Assembly: GCA_016235445.1 (NCBI GenBank)
Contig: JACRLB010000001.1
Coordinates: 88,054-152,053, forward strand
Direction: 5' to 3'
DNA length: 64,000 bases
Source of the DNA: Chloroflexota bacterium
Lineage (GTDB): Bacteria; Chloroflexota; Anaerolineae; Anaerolineales; Villigracilaceae
The number at the start of each line of letters is the position of its first letter. The stretch's first letter is position 1. The position numbers and the translations under genes were made by a program. Of the stretch, positions 25,309 to 34,200 are shown piece by piece. The notes under the pieces are model-generated. The model did no database searches and was not told the origin of the DNA. It worked only from the letters and a program-made list of their open reading frames with translations.

Positions 25309-26181
25309 CTAGTAAGCAAAAGCAAGCGCTGGTTCCCCGGACACCACTTCCTTGCCAATGCCCAGTTTTGCGGGTTTGATTCCGAGCGCCACGCCCATGA
25401 GTTGTGTGAAGTACATCACGGGGATGGAATACTGCGTGCCGAACTCACGGTTGACCTGATTCTGATATACCTCCAGGTTGACATTGCACATCGGGCAGGT
25501 GGTCGCAATCACATCGGCCTTGCGATTCACGGCATCCTGAAGAAGGATGTGAACCATATCCAATGCGGCTTTTCGATTCGTGACGATCAGGGAACCGCCA
25601 CAGCAACGGGTCTTGGATGGATAATCCACCGCTTCCGCTCCCAAAGCCGACAGTAGGTTCTCAAAAAATTGAGGATTTTCTACGTTTTGGTTTTCCTTCC
25701 GCGGCCGCAAAAGCTGACAGCCATAATAGGGCGCAACGCGCAAACCTTTCAACGGATGGGTGACCTTTTTCCCAATTTCATCCAACCCCACATCCTCGAT
25801 GAATACTTCGATGAGATGGCGTACCGTCATCGTTCCATTGATATGCAGGTTGTCTGCTTCGAGGGCATAGTTGATATGTTCAGCCAGGTCGGGGTCTTTT
25901 TTCAGGTAGGCATTCGTGAAATAAGCATTCTTGTAACAGGCGCTGCACGGCGCAACGAAATCGCTGAGTCCGTCTTTTTCTGCCAGAGCCAGATTGCGGG
26001 CAACCAGTGTATGCGCCAGCAGTTCATCCACAGGGAAGTAGGCCGTCGCGCCACAGCAATTCCAATCCTTGATCTCCTTGAGTTCCACTCCCAATGTCTG
26101 CGCGACTTCAAGCGTCGAGAGGTTATAGCTCGTTGCCATGCTTTCAAGGGAACAGCCGGGATAATATGCATATTGCTTCAT
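25309..26181 (-). CDS. hdrB: Heterodisulfide-reductase-type subunit B (two CCG domains)
   Basis: 290 residues. Two cysteine-rich CCG domains: YYPGCSLES / WNCCGATAYF and APYYGCQLLRPR / TRCCGGSL, plus CSACYKNA and CPMCNVNLE. In HdrB these hold two noncubane [4Fe-4S] clusters that reduce a disulfide. All key cysteines are visible, so the active site appears intact. Overlaps hdrC by 4 bases; AGGAG upstream. Confidence 0.94.
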   Translation of the reverse strand: MKQYAYYPGCSLESMATSYNLSTLEVAQTLGVELKEIKDWNCCGATAYFPVDELLAHTLVARNLALAEKDGLSDFVAPCSACYKNAYFTNAYLKKDPDLAEHINYALEADNLHINGTMTVRHLIEVFIEDVGLDEIGKKVTHPLKGLRVAPYYGCQLLRPRKENQNVENPQFFENLLSALGAEAVDYPSKTRCCGGSLIVTNRKAALDMVHILLQDAVNRKADVIATTCPMCNVNLEVYQNQVNREFGTQYSIPVMYFTQLMGVALGIKPAKLGIGKEVVSGEPALAFAY

Positions 26182-26741
26182 GTCGGCTCTCCTATTGGGA
26201 TGATTCTCCGCACCATGTTTCTGAATTTTTTCAATCCTTTGATCTTCTTTGGCAGAAGAGGCAGTCTTCCCTTCAACATCAACCCGGTGGCGGTCTGCAT
26301 TTCTTGAACGAGACCGCGCGGCCCATTCTTGAAGATATAGGTGGGCGCAAGCAGAGGCTCATAGGACCTGCCGGAGTCCACGATCATCTTGACGAAACTC
26401 TGCGCGAATACGGGACCGATCAAACCCTCTTGATGCTCGCCCTTCCACATGGAATAGCGTTTCAGGGCATACATCATGTCTGCGATGTCGATCCCGGCCG
26501 GACAGCGCACGGTGCAATGGTAGCAGGAGGCGCAAGACCAGAAGGTATTGCTGGCCAGCACCTCATCCTTGTAGCCGGCGTTGATCAGCCCAATAATTGT
26601 CCGCGGCGTATGATCCATGAACTCAGCCGCCGGGCAGGTGCCTGAACAAGTGCCGCATTGCAGGCAGTCTGTGATCGGGTTCCCGTGACTTGCGTACATC
26701 ACGTTCGCGATTTCTTCGCTGAAAGACATTTCAATATCCAT
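26178..26741 (-). CDS. hdrC: Heterodisulfide-reductase-type subunit C
   Basis: 187 residues from the ATG preceded by AGGAGGAGAATTC; an ATG 18 bases earlier contains this site and is therefore less likely. Two [4Fe-4S] motifs: CLQCGTCSGTCP and CASCYHCTVRCP. Passes electrons from HdrA to HdrB. First gene of the hdrCBA-mvhDG-x-mvhA set, starting 15 bases after the receiver gene stops. Confidence 0.93.
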   Translation of the reverse strand: MDIEMSFSEEIANVMYASHGNPITDCLQCGTCSGTCPAAEFMDHTPRTIIGLINAGYKDEVLASNTFWSCASCYHCTVRCPAGIDIADMMYALKRYSMWKGEHQEGLIGPVFAQSFVKMIVDSGRSYEPLLAPTYIFKNGPRGLVQEMQTATGLMLKGRLPLLPKKIKGLKKFRNMVRRIIPIGEPT

Positions 26742-26755
26742 GAATTCTCCTCCTT

Positions 26756-27175
26756 TCATCCTGGGACTTTCTGTTTTTTCTCTTCCGCCAGGGCCAGCAG
26801 TGAACTGACCTTTTCCAGCAGAAGTTTCGGCTCCACCGGTTTTTCAACCAGTTCATCGGTCTCGACAAAGTGAGGATGAACGGATTGGCCGGGGAAGAGA
26901 AAAGCGATCTGTTCGCGCAGGCCGGTGATGATCAATACCGGCATCTCCTTGAGTTTCGGATCCTTTCTGATCTTGCGCGCCAAAGCGACGCCTTCCGCAC
27001 CACGCCCCATCATGATGTCGAGCAGGAGCAGGTCGTAGCGCCCGGCCTGCAAAGCCTGAAACCCATCCTTGGGGTTGTGGGCCACGTCCACGCTGTAGTC
27101 TGCTTTCTCAAGAATGGACTTTATCCCTGCAACAAAATCAGGATCGTCGTCAATCATCATTATTTTGGTATTCAT
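26756..27175 (-). CDS. Stand-alone response-regulator receiver domain
   Basis: 139 residues. Acidic pocket D9-D10-D11, phosphoacceptor D53 (LLLLDIMMG) and a conserved lysine in VEKPVEP. There is no output domain, so it is CheY-like or a phosphorelay intermediate. Directly upstream of hdrC by 15 bases with its own AAAGGAG, and preceded by two kinase genes. Probably links a redox or ligand signal to the Hdr/Mvh or Etf machinery (inference). Confidence 0.9.
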   Translation of the reverse strand: MNTKIMMIDDDPDFVAGIKSILEKADYSVDVAHNPKDGFQALQAGRYDLLLLDIMMGRGAEGVALARKIRKDPKLKEMPVLIITGLREQIAFLFPGQSVHPHFVETDELVEKPVEPKLLLEKVSSLLALAEEKKQKVPG

Positions 27176-27217
27176 CGGATGTCTCCTTTAATCATGATTC
27201 CATATTCTCTACCGTTC

Positions 27218-27315
27218 GTCATTGCGAGCCGCCGCTCTTGTACTTCGGCGGCGAAGCAATCTCCATCGCGCGCGGGATTGCTTCGGGCAAAGAACAAGTG
27301 CGCCCTCGCAATGAC
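27218..27315. repeat. CATTGCGAG palindromic repeat, copy 1
   Basis: Starts GTCATTGCGAG and ends CTCGCAATGAC, with inner GAAGCAATCTC and GGATTGCTTCG. Related copies at 40434-40551 and 63029-63127. Lies between the receiver gene and the hybrid kinase gene. Confidence 0.8.
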
Positions 27316-27332
27316 GGAGCAAGGCAAGTAAT

Positions 27333-28442
27333 TCAAGCATGTTCAGGCACTTTCAACGCCGGGAGACGGATCGTAAACGTACTCCCTTTGCCCGGTTCAC
27401 TTTCCACCGAGATTGCTCCATGATGCGCCTCGACGATGCGGCGTGTGATGGCTAAACCGATGCCACTGCCTTTCTCGACAGCCTGACCGGACTTGCCGCT
27501 ATAAAAATCATTGAAGATGTACGGCAGGTCTTCCTTGGATATGCCAATACCGCTGTCAATGACGGATATCAAAACGTCGTTTTCGTCTTCTTCCACATTC
27601 AAGTGGATTTGGCTTCCGCTTCGTGAAAATTTGACCGCATTGTTGAGAAGATTTACCAGAGTTTCAACCAGCGTGCCTTCATCGCCATTGACAGGTTTTA
27701 GCGGCTCTGCGATGGATGGGACGATTTCAATATCCTTTCGTGTGGCATGAGTCTGAACCGTTTCAACGGCTTTGGACACCACGGAGGCAATCGAAGTGGG
27801 CTGAAAGGTTTCCTGAATCTTGTTCACATCCACAGACAGCGCTCTCAGCCAGGTGAGGATCATTTTGATGAGATCGCCGATGCCGGTCTGCATCCGCTCG
27901 AAGCGATTCTTCTGTTCATCTGTGAGTTGATTCGACAATTCGTCCACCAGCACAAACAGATTCTGCTGAACCGCGCCAAGCGGCGCTTTGAGTTCATGGG
28001 AAACGATTGCGGCAAATTGCTCGCGCAGCATCTCTTTCTCTTTGCGCAGGGTGACGGTCTCGAGGATCAATCTTCTCTTTTCCAGGCCTCGCCGCGCGAT
28101 CAAACGCAGTTCATCCGGGGTGAAAGGCTTCGGGAGGAAATCGTAGGCGCCTTTCTTCATGGCTTCAACCGCCGAAGTGACGGTGGCATAACCGGTAATC
28201 ACAATCGCCACCATGTTGGGGTCAAAATCATGGATTCCCTCGAGCACTTCAAGCCCGGAGATGCCCGGCATTTTCAGGTCAACAAAGACCAGGTCGGGGA
28301 TAAACTCCTTGAGCAGTTGCAGGCCCAAGGTCCCGTTTGAGGCGGTGACGATTTGGATGTCGCCGCCCGCCAGAATCTGGGTGCATGAATCCAGGACTAT
28401 TTCTTCATCATCAATGATGAGCAATTTCGATCTCTGGTTCAT
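27333..28442 (-). CDS. Receiver-histidine kinase hybrid (receiver first)
   Basis: 369 residues: receiver domain (D11-D12, phosphoacceptor D55 in VFVDLKMPG, K105 in LPKPF), a short coiled-coil linker, HisKA with H149 (IVSHELKAPLGAV), and HATPase_c (NLLNNAVKF, DSGIGI, GSGIGLAI). No membrane span, so cytoplasmic; the N-terminal receiver probably controls the kinase in a phosphorelay. Its start lies inside the upstream kinase gene (32-base overlap), with GGAGG upstream. Confidence 0.92.
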   Translation of the reverse strand: MNQRSKLLIIDDEEIVLDSCTQILAGGDIQIVTASNGTLGLQLLKEFIPDLVFVDLKMPGISGLEVLEGIHDFDPNMVAIVITGYATVTSAVEAMKKGAYDFLPKPFTPDELRLIARRGLEKRRLILETVTLRKEKEMLREQFAAIVSHELKAPLGAVQQNLFVLVDELSNQLTDEQKNRFERMQTGIGDLIKMILTWLRALSVDVNKIQETFQPTSIASVVSKAVETVQTHATRKDIEIVPSIAEPLKPVNGDEGTLVETLVNLLNNAVKFSRSGSQIHLNVEEDENDVLISVIDSGIGISKEDLPYIFNDFYSGKSGQAVEKGSGIGLAITRRIVEAHHGAISVESEPGKGSTFTIRLPALKVPEHA

Positions 28443-30411
28443 TCTCTGGTTCCTCCATGATCCCGTTCAACGGCAGTCGCACAACAAATGTGGTTCCTTT
28501 GCCAACCTCGCTTTCGACAGAAATGACGCCCTTGTGGCTTTTGATAATTCCATAACTGATTGCCAGCCCCAACCCTGTTCCATGCCCGATATCCTTTGTG
28601 GTGAAAAAAGGCTCGAATAATTTATTCATATTCTCTTCGCTGATGCCGTGACCCGTGTCGGTGAATTCCACTTCAACAACCCTGTCGTCCGGGTCGAGGC
28701 GGGTCGCGAGGGTCAGTTTTCCGCCATCGTTCATCGCTTCGGCGGCGTTGATGATCAGATTCATGAAGACGCGCTCGATCTGCGAATGGTCAATCACAAC
28801 CAGGGGCAGGTTATCCTGATAGTTTTCAACGATCTCGATGTTGTGGAAGGCGGCCTGATTTTCCATGAGCGAGATACATCCCCGCATAATGGCGTTGATA
28901 TTGCCCAGGGTTTTCTCCGGCTCTCTCTGGCGCGAAAAATCCAGCAAACCGCGAATGATTTCCTTGCAGCGATCAGCCTGCCCGGCGATTTTTTCCATTG
29001 AGATTCTCGTTGAATCATCGCAGGGACCTTTTTCAAGGAGCAGGTGAGAATAGGTGACGATACCCGTCAGCGGATTATTCAATTCGTGCGCCACGTTCGC
29101 CGCCAACTGACCGACAATTGCCAGCTTTTCAGACTCCATGATCTTTTTCGTGGCGAACTCCTTCAATTGCTCATCCCTCTTCTTCAATGCCCGCGCCATG
29201 GCATTGAAAGAACTCGCCAGGTATTCCATTTCATCGCCGCTTCTGATATCCACCCGCGCATCCAGATTGCCCTCGGCTAATGCCCTGGAGGTGGAAACCA
29301 GTTTACGGATCGGGATCAAGATTTGCAGGGAGATAAGATAGGAAACCGCCAGGGTAATCAGCACTCCAAGGAGCGTAATGGTCAGGAAGGTGTATACGGT
29401 TTGCTGTCTGATGTCAATATATTTTTTCTCCAGCACGCCGACATACAAAATGCCAATCACTTTGTCATTGATGTCTTTGATGGGTTCATAGGCTGTGATG
29501 TACCAGTCGTTCACTACGTACGCGCGTCCGATCCATTGCTTCCCCTGAATGAAGACCTGGTTGTATACATCCTCCGCAATGCGCGTGCCGGTTGCCCTCG
29601 AGCCATCCTCGTTTGGCACATTGGTCGAGATGCGGACGTCGTCTTCGAAGATCGTTGCCGTGCCGATGTCCTTGCCCTCATACTCCACATCATGATAGAC
29701 GGTTTGTTTTATCTTATCTACGACTTCATGGTTTCTGTTTAGCAGGATTCCGCCGTACAACACGCCAACCAAATGATGCTGAGAGTCAAAAACGGGGCTG
29801 GCGGCTTTCAACATCATGCCAGCCGTCTGTTCAGTCTCCGCTCTGTAACGCGCGTGAGGCGTATCAATGAATTTGAAATATGCCTGTTCAGCCAAAATAG
29901 GCGACTCCATCATCAAGTCATTCTCAGAGACGAGGGTCGTCGAGGAAAGCGATTTCATTTTTTGGATGACCATTGCAACCAGCGGATCGTGACTCTGATT
30001 GTCGCCAATCACGCCAGGGTTGCTCGTGCGCAGGAGCACGTTGCCGTGCTGGTCGGTGAGCGTCAAGACATCGAGTCCTTCATCCTCTTTTACCCTTGTC
30101 AATTCGGCAGTGACCTGCTCGCTGTTCCCGGAAAAATAAGCGTCCATCAAAAAGAACCTGTCGGCTGTCAGGTGAACGACGGTATCTATATGAGCCAGTT
30201 TGCTCAAATAGATTTCACGTCCCGTATTCAAATCGTTGCGCACCTTCTCCTGCGCTTCCGCGACGATGCGGTCGCTGATGATGCGGACTCCGAAGACCAT
30301 AAAGACAACACTGATGATGGCAATCACCAGCAACAGACTCAGGATCACCTTGACCGTGATCGGCATGGTCATGCCGTGCCTGCGTTGCAATGGTCTAAAA
30401 AAATCTTTCAT
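28411..30411 (-). CDS. Membrane sensor histidine kinase with Cache-type extracytoplasmic domain
   Basis: 666 residues from the ATG preceded by AAGG; the 16 codons upstream are not needed. Order: TM1 (about 18-42), an extracytoplasmic sensor of about 290 residues of Cache type (DVLTLTDQHGNVLLRTSNPGVIG, GVLYGGILLNRN), TM2 (338-362), HAMP (363-415), HisKA with H442 (NVAHELNNPLTG), and HATPase_c (NLIINAAEA, DTGHGI, GTGLGLAI). Cache domains sense small molecules such as carboxylates. The gene lies 18 bases downstream of the emo-like gene. Confidence 0.92.
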   Translation of the reverse strand: MKDFFRPLQRRHGMTMPITVKVILSLLLVIAIISVVFMVFGVRIISDRIVAEAQEKVRNDLNTGREIYLSKLAHIDTVVHLTADRFFLMDAYFSGNSEQVTAELTRVKEDEGLDVLTLTDQHGNVLLRTSNPGVIGDNQSHDPLVAMVIQKMKSLSSTTLVSENDLMMESPILAEQAYFKFIDTPHARYRAETEQTAGMMLKAASPVFDSQHHLVGVLYGGILLNRNHEVVDKIKQTVYHDVEYEGKDIGTATIFEDDVRISTNVPNEDGSRATGTRIAEDVYNQVFIQGKQWIGRAYVVNDWYITAYEPIKDINDKVIGILYVGVLEKKYIDIRQQTVYTFLTITLLGVLITLAVSYLISLQILIPIRKLVSTSRALAEGNLDARVDIRSGDEMEYLASSFNAMARALKKRDEQLKEFATKKIMESEKLAIVGQLAANVAHELNNPLTGIVTYSHLLLEKGPCDDSTRISMEKIAGQADRCKEIIRGLLDFSRQREPEKTLGNINAIMRGCISLMENQAAFHNIEIVENYQDNLPLVVIDHSQIERVFMNLIINAAEAMNDGGKLTLATRLDPDDRVVEVEFTDTGHGISEENMNKLFEPFFTTKDIGHGTGLGLAISYGIIKSHKGVISVESEVGKGTTFVVRLPLNGIMEEPENEPEIEIAHH

Positions 30412-30428
30412 GGATGACCTTCGATAAT

Positions 30429-32432
30429 TTACATTTGCTCGCGGACAGTCTCTTTGCATAACTCTAAAGCTTCGCTCACCAATTCAATTAAATCCTTGAC
30501 AACGATCTTCCCTTCCAGCCCCGCAGTTTTGACAGCATCGCGGAACATGACCAAATCTTTTGGACAAGTCGTCACCAATGTGGATATGCCTGACATTCCA
30601 GCCGCTTCTCTGACGCGGCTTTCCGCGGGTCTCTCTTTAACTTCGGGTTGTTCCTCCATCCAAATTTTTCCGCCGCCCGCGCCACAGCAAAAAGCCCTGT
30701 CGCCGTGACGTGGCATCTCGATCAGCTCACAGCCGAGGGCGCGGATGACGCGGCGCGGCGCATCGTAAATTCCGTTGTAACGTCCCAGATAACACGGGTC
30801 GTGATAGGTAACTTTGTAACCCAGCTTTTTATTGAATTGCAGTTTGCCTGATGCGATCAACTGATCGAGCAACTCGGTGTAATGCAGAACGGCATGATGA
30901 TTTCCGTTTGCAGGATATTCATTTTTGAGCGTGTTGTAGGTGTGCGGGTCGGTGGTGATGATGGTGTTGTATTTGCATTTGTCCATCGCCGCGCTGTTCT
31001 TCTCTGCCAGCGACTCGAACAATCCTTCTTCACCCACGCGGCGGATGTCGTTGCCCGCGTTGCGTTCGGCATCGTACAGGATGCCAAAATCAAGGTCAGC
31101 TTTCTGGAACACTTGCGCCGTCTTGCGCGTGATGTCGGAAAACATAACGTGATACGAAGCATAGTCGCCGACGAACCACAGATACTCGACCGCTTCCTTG
31201 CGCGCATCCTTGATGACAGGCTGGATGGGCTGTGTCCATTTCGCCCGCATCCGTTCAGACTGACCGAACGAGTTGCCATAGCGTCCGAGATTTGCCAGAG
31301 TCTTTTGCAACAGCGCGTCCACCTCGCCTTCGTTGACAAGGTAGCGGCGCATGTCAACGATCAGCGGAATGCGCTCGATAAACAGCGGACATTCCTGATC
31401 GCAGGCGTAGCAGGTTGTGCAAGCCCACAGCGTAGACGGAGCTACAGCATCGCCGATCAGTGATCGGGTCGGGAGAGAGGCGGAAGAGTAATCCTTCAAA
31501 TGATCGCGCAGACTCATCATCAGCAGTTTGGGTGAGAGAGGTTCTCCGCTTGCAAAGGCAGGGCACATATCCTGGCAACGCCCGCATTCGGTGCAGGTGT
31601 AGAAATCCAGCATCTGCCGCCAGCGGAATTGCTCCACTTGCTTGACGCCGACCTGACCCTCGAATTCCGGCGCGGCGGGCAATCGTCCGCGCGGCTCGAG
31701 GTTGCGCAACAGGATAGCGGGAATCGAAGTGACGATATGAAAATGTTTGCCTTCGGGCAGTTCAGTCAGGAACAGCAACACAACGCCCAGATGAATCCAA
31801 TACGCGGTTTCTTCGATGATCGTTTGGGTTGCGGGGTTGAGTCCGGCGAAGAGTCCACCGATGAGGGTAGAGACCGGCCTGTAACGCTGAAGCAGGTCAT
31901 CGTTAAGATTGATGCGGATGCCATTCGTCACAGCCAGCGTGAGCATAATGGTGAAGATGAACATCAGCACCATCAAGCCCTGGCTTTTGTGACTGCCCTT
32001 GTATCGTTCGGGGTTGACAATTAAACGCAGATATAAATCATAGAGGATCGCGAGCGCGACACACAAAATGAATAAGTCCTGGAGCAATGCCAGCGGTCCG
32101 AAATTTCCGATCAGCGGTAGAACAAAGTGAGGGTTGGTGTAAGCCAGCAACCCTTCAAGAATGGCTTGCAGGATGGTCAGCGAAAGAGTTAGGAATCCCC
32201 AAAAGACGAAGAAGTGCGCGATGCCCGGCGCTTTGAAGCGGAACAGGCGAAGTTGTGCGGCAACATAGACAATCAGTCCCTTGATGCGCTCGCCCCATCC
32301 CCCAAAAGCAGGCGTGGATTGTCCGCGCCGCAGTCCCTGCAACGCGAGATAACACCGCCAGCCAAAGACACCAAAAGAAGCCAGCAGGGCAATCAACACC
32401 AGAATGGACTTGACCGCATCGTACGGCATCAT
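30429..32432 (-). CDS. Membrane Fe-S oxidoreductase, ETF:quinone oxidoreductase-like (Emo / DUF224 type)
   Basis: 667 residues. The N-terminal ~290 residues hold about six helices of a NarI/cytochrome-b-like domain, followed by two [4Fe-4S] motifs (CTECGRCQDMCP, CTTCYACDQECP) and two CCG domains (DPCYLGRYNGIYDAPRR, FCCGAGGGKIWME). This architecture is known from the DUF224/Emo proteins that pass electrons from EtfAB to menaquinone. Overlap of 4 bases with etfA supports that pairing. It is paralogous in its C-terminal half to the soluble protein at 34201-35421. Confidence 0.88.
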   Translation of the reverse strand: MMPYDAVKSILVLIALLASFGVFGWRCYLALQGLRRGQSTPAFGGWGERIKGLIVYVAAQLRLFRFKAPGIAHFFVFWGFLTLSLTILQAILEGLLAYTNPHFVLPLIGNFGPLALLQDLFILCVALAILYDLYLRLIVNPERYKGSHKSQGLMVLMFIFTIMLTLAVTNGIRINLNDDLLQRYRPVSTLIGGLFAGLNPATQTIIEETAYWIHLGVVLLFLTELPEGKHFHIVTSIPAILLRNLEPRGRLPAAPEFEGQVGVKQVEQFRWRQMLDFYTCTECGRCQDMCPAFASGEPLSPKLLMMSLRDHLKDYSSASLPTRSLIGDAVAPSTLWACTTCYACDQECPLFIERIPLIVDMRRYLVNEGEVDALLQKTLANLGRYGNSFGQSERMRAKWTQPIQPVIKDARKEAVEYLWFVGDYASYHVMFSDITRKTAQVFQKADLDFGILYDAERNAGNDIRRVGEEGLFESLAEKNSAAMDKCKYNTIITTDPHTYNTLKNEYPANGNHHAVLHYTELLDQLIASGKLQFNKKLGYKVTYHDPCYLGRYNGIYDAPRRVIRALGCELIEMPRHGDRAFCCGAGGGKIWMEEQPEVKERPAESRVREAAGMSGISTLVTTCPKDLVMFRDAVKTAGLEGKIVVKDLIELVSEALELCKETVREQM

Positions 32433-33397
32433 CTTATCCCTTGGGTTTCCTTCACCTTCGCAATCAACACTTCAAAGAGGTCGAACATATCAATGACAGC
32501 GCCATAACGGGCAATGTCGAAGATCGGCGCGGCGGGGTCGGTGTTGATGGCAATGATCATTTCACTACCCATAATCGCTTCGGCATGTTCGGGCGCGCCG
32601 CTGATGCCCAGCGTAAGATAAACCTTGGGCTTGACCGTCTTGCCCGATTTCCCCACCAGCCGCGAAGTTGGCATCCAGCCCTGATCCACGACCGGGCGCG
32701 AAGCGGATACCACGCCCCCTAATGCCTTCGCCAATTCTTCCGCCAGTTCAAGATTGTCCTGAGTTTGGATTCCGCGCCCCACCGAGACCAGGATCGGCTC
32801 CTTGGAAATATCCACATCACCGGCTTCCGCTTCGATATATTGCTTCAAGGTGACGCGCAGATCATCGAGGGCTGGCGCATCCATTTTGATGATTTCTGGC
32901 GTTTTGCCGCTTTGACCCTCTTCCGGCTTATAGCCGCCGGGGATCATGGTCAACAAAGTAGTTACCTCAGGCAAGTCGCTTTCAACCATGATCTTGCCGC
33001 CGCAAATTTGGCTGATCGGTCTGCCGTCCGCGCTGAAACGCTGACACGAACTGATCAGCGGCAGGTTCAAGCGGGCAGATAAAACACCGGACAAATCCGC
33101 GCCGATGGATGAACTCGCAAATAAAACTGCGCGCGGTTCTTTCTCAGCAATCAAACCAGCCAGCGTTTTTTGATAGGCATCTGAAGTGAATTCAGCGAGC
33201 GCGGGATGATCCACAACCAATACTTTATCGGCGGACATATTATTGACAAGGCTCTGCACGTTATGCCCCAACAACACAGCGACAACTTCCCCGCCAGTCT
33301 TTTGGGCTAAAGCGCGCGCGCCCCCCAGCATGATGTAGGAAATATCCGCCGCCTGACCCCGCAGATGCTCAATGACCACGTAAATATCCTGGTTCAT
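32429..33397 (-). CDS. etfA: Electron transfer flavoprotein alpha subunit
   Basis: 322 residues from the ATG preceded by AGAGGAGG; the frame upstream overlaps etfB and is discarded. The C-terminal FAD-binding domain is clear (SVGRGIQTQDNLELAEELA, then ASRPVVDQGWMPTSRLVGKSG, KPKVYLTLGISGAPEH and INTDPAAPIFDIARYG). Works as a heterodimer with EtfB, carrying electrons between acyl-CoA or other dehydrogenases and the Emo-like protein encoded next. Confidence 0.95.
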   Translation of the reverse strand: MNQDIYVVIEHLRGQAADISYIMLGGARALAQKTGGEVVAVLLGHNVQSLVNNMSADKVLVVDHPALAEFTSDAYQKTLAGLIAEKEPRAVLFASSSIGADLSGVLSARLNLPLISSCQRFSADGRPISQICGGKIMVESDLPEVTTLLTMIPGGYKPEEGQSGKTPEIIKMDAPALDDLRVTLKQYIEAEAGDVDISKEPILVSVGRGIQTQDNLELAEELAKALGGVVSASRPVVDQGWMPTSRLVGKSGKTVKPKVYLTLGISGAPEHAEAIMGSEMIIAINTDPAAPIFDIARYGAVIDMFDLFEVLIAKVKETQGIR

Positions 33398-33410
33398 TAT
33401 GCGCCTCCTC

Positions 33411-34175
33411 TCACAGCACGCCGATTTCTTTGAAGATATCAAGGAGTCTTGTGGTGACTTCTTCTGCGCTCCCTTCGATCATTTCGGCTCTCGTCCCCGC
33501 CTCTGGCTTGAACATGCGGCGAATCGTCGAGCCGCCGCTGAGGTCTGATTCAGCCAATGTCCGCACTTCGATGGTTGCCGTCTTCATTGCCTGCCGCACC
33601 TTGGCGACGGCAATGTAACGCGGAGGTTGCTCTGCCGCTTGAATGCCAAGGACAGCCGGCAATTTGATTTCCATCTCGGCGACCAACCCGCCGGGGTATT
33701 CTTTGCGCGTTATCACTTTTCCATCCGCTACTTTCACACCGGACACATAGCCAACGTAAGGCATGTCCAAATATTCAGCCAGCAAAGGTCCGAGTGACCC
33801 GTCCAGGTCGGTATTGGCTTGCACGCCCGTCAGGATCAAATCTGGTTGAAGTTCTTTCAAGGCTGAGGTAACCGCCCGCGCCATGGCATGATTATTCGCC
33901 TTCCCCTGAAAATCACCCGTGAGTTTGATTAACCGATCCGCGCCTTTGGATGCGGCGGTATAAAGCACATCTTCCACCCCCTCGATATCCGGGCCGAGGA
34001 TACTTACCTGCGCCCCGCCGCGTTCTTTCAGCAAAATAGCCTGCTCGATGGCATGGTCATCGAACTCATTGATGATCAGGCGCAGAAAATCCATATTCAA
34101 GGCTGTTCCGTTCCCGTCAATTTCGAGTTCTTCCACCAGGTCGGGAACAAGTTTGAAGAGGGCAACGATGTTCAT
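33411..34175 (-). CDS. etfB: Electron transfer flavoprotein beta subunit
   Basis: 254 residues. The EtfB fold begins MNIVALFKLVPDLVEELEID and includes NEFDDHAIEQAILLKE, LTGVQANTDLDGSLGPLLAEYL and LPAVLGIQAAEQPPRYIA. Whether it belongs to the bifurcating (FixA-like) or the plain class cannot be decided here by eye; the NEFDDHAIE form is common in anaerobe ETFs. GGAGG upstream. 13 bases before etfA. Confidence 0.95.
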   Translation of the reverse strand: MNIVALFKLVPDLVEELEIDGNGTALNMDFLRLIINEFDDHAIEQAILLKERGGAQVSILGPDIEGVEDVLYTAASKGADRLIKLTGDFQGKANNHAMARAVTSALKELQPDLILTGVQANTDLDGSLGPLLAEYLDMPYVGYVSGVKVADGKVITRKEYPGGLVAEMEIKLPAVLGIQAAEQPPRYIAVAKVRQAMKTATIEVRTLAESDLSGGSTIRRMFKPEAGTRAEMIEGSAEEVTTRLLDIFKEIGVL

Positions 34176-34200
34176 GTGTTACCTCCGCTTCTTGATCGTA

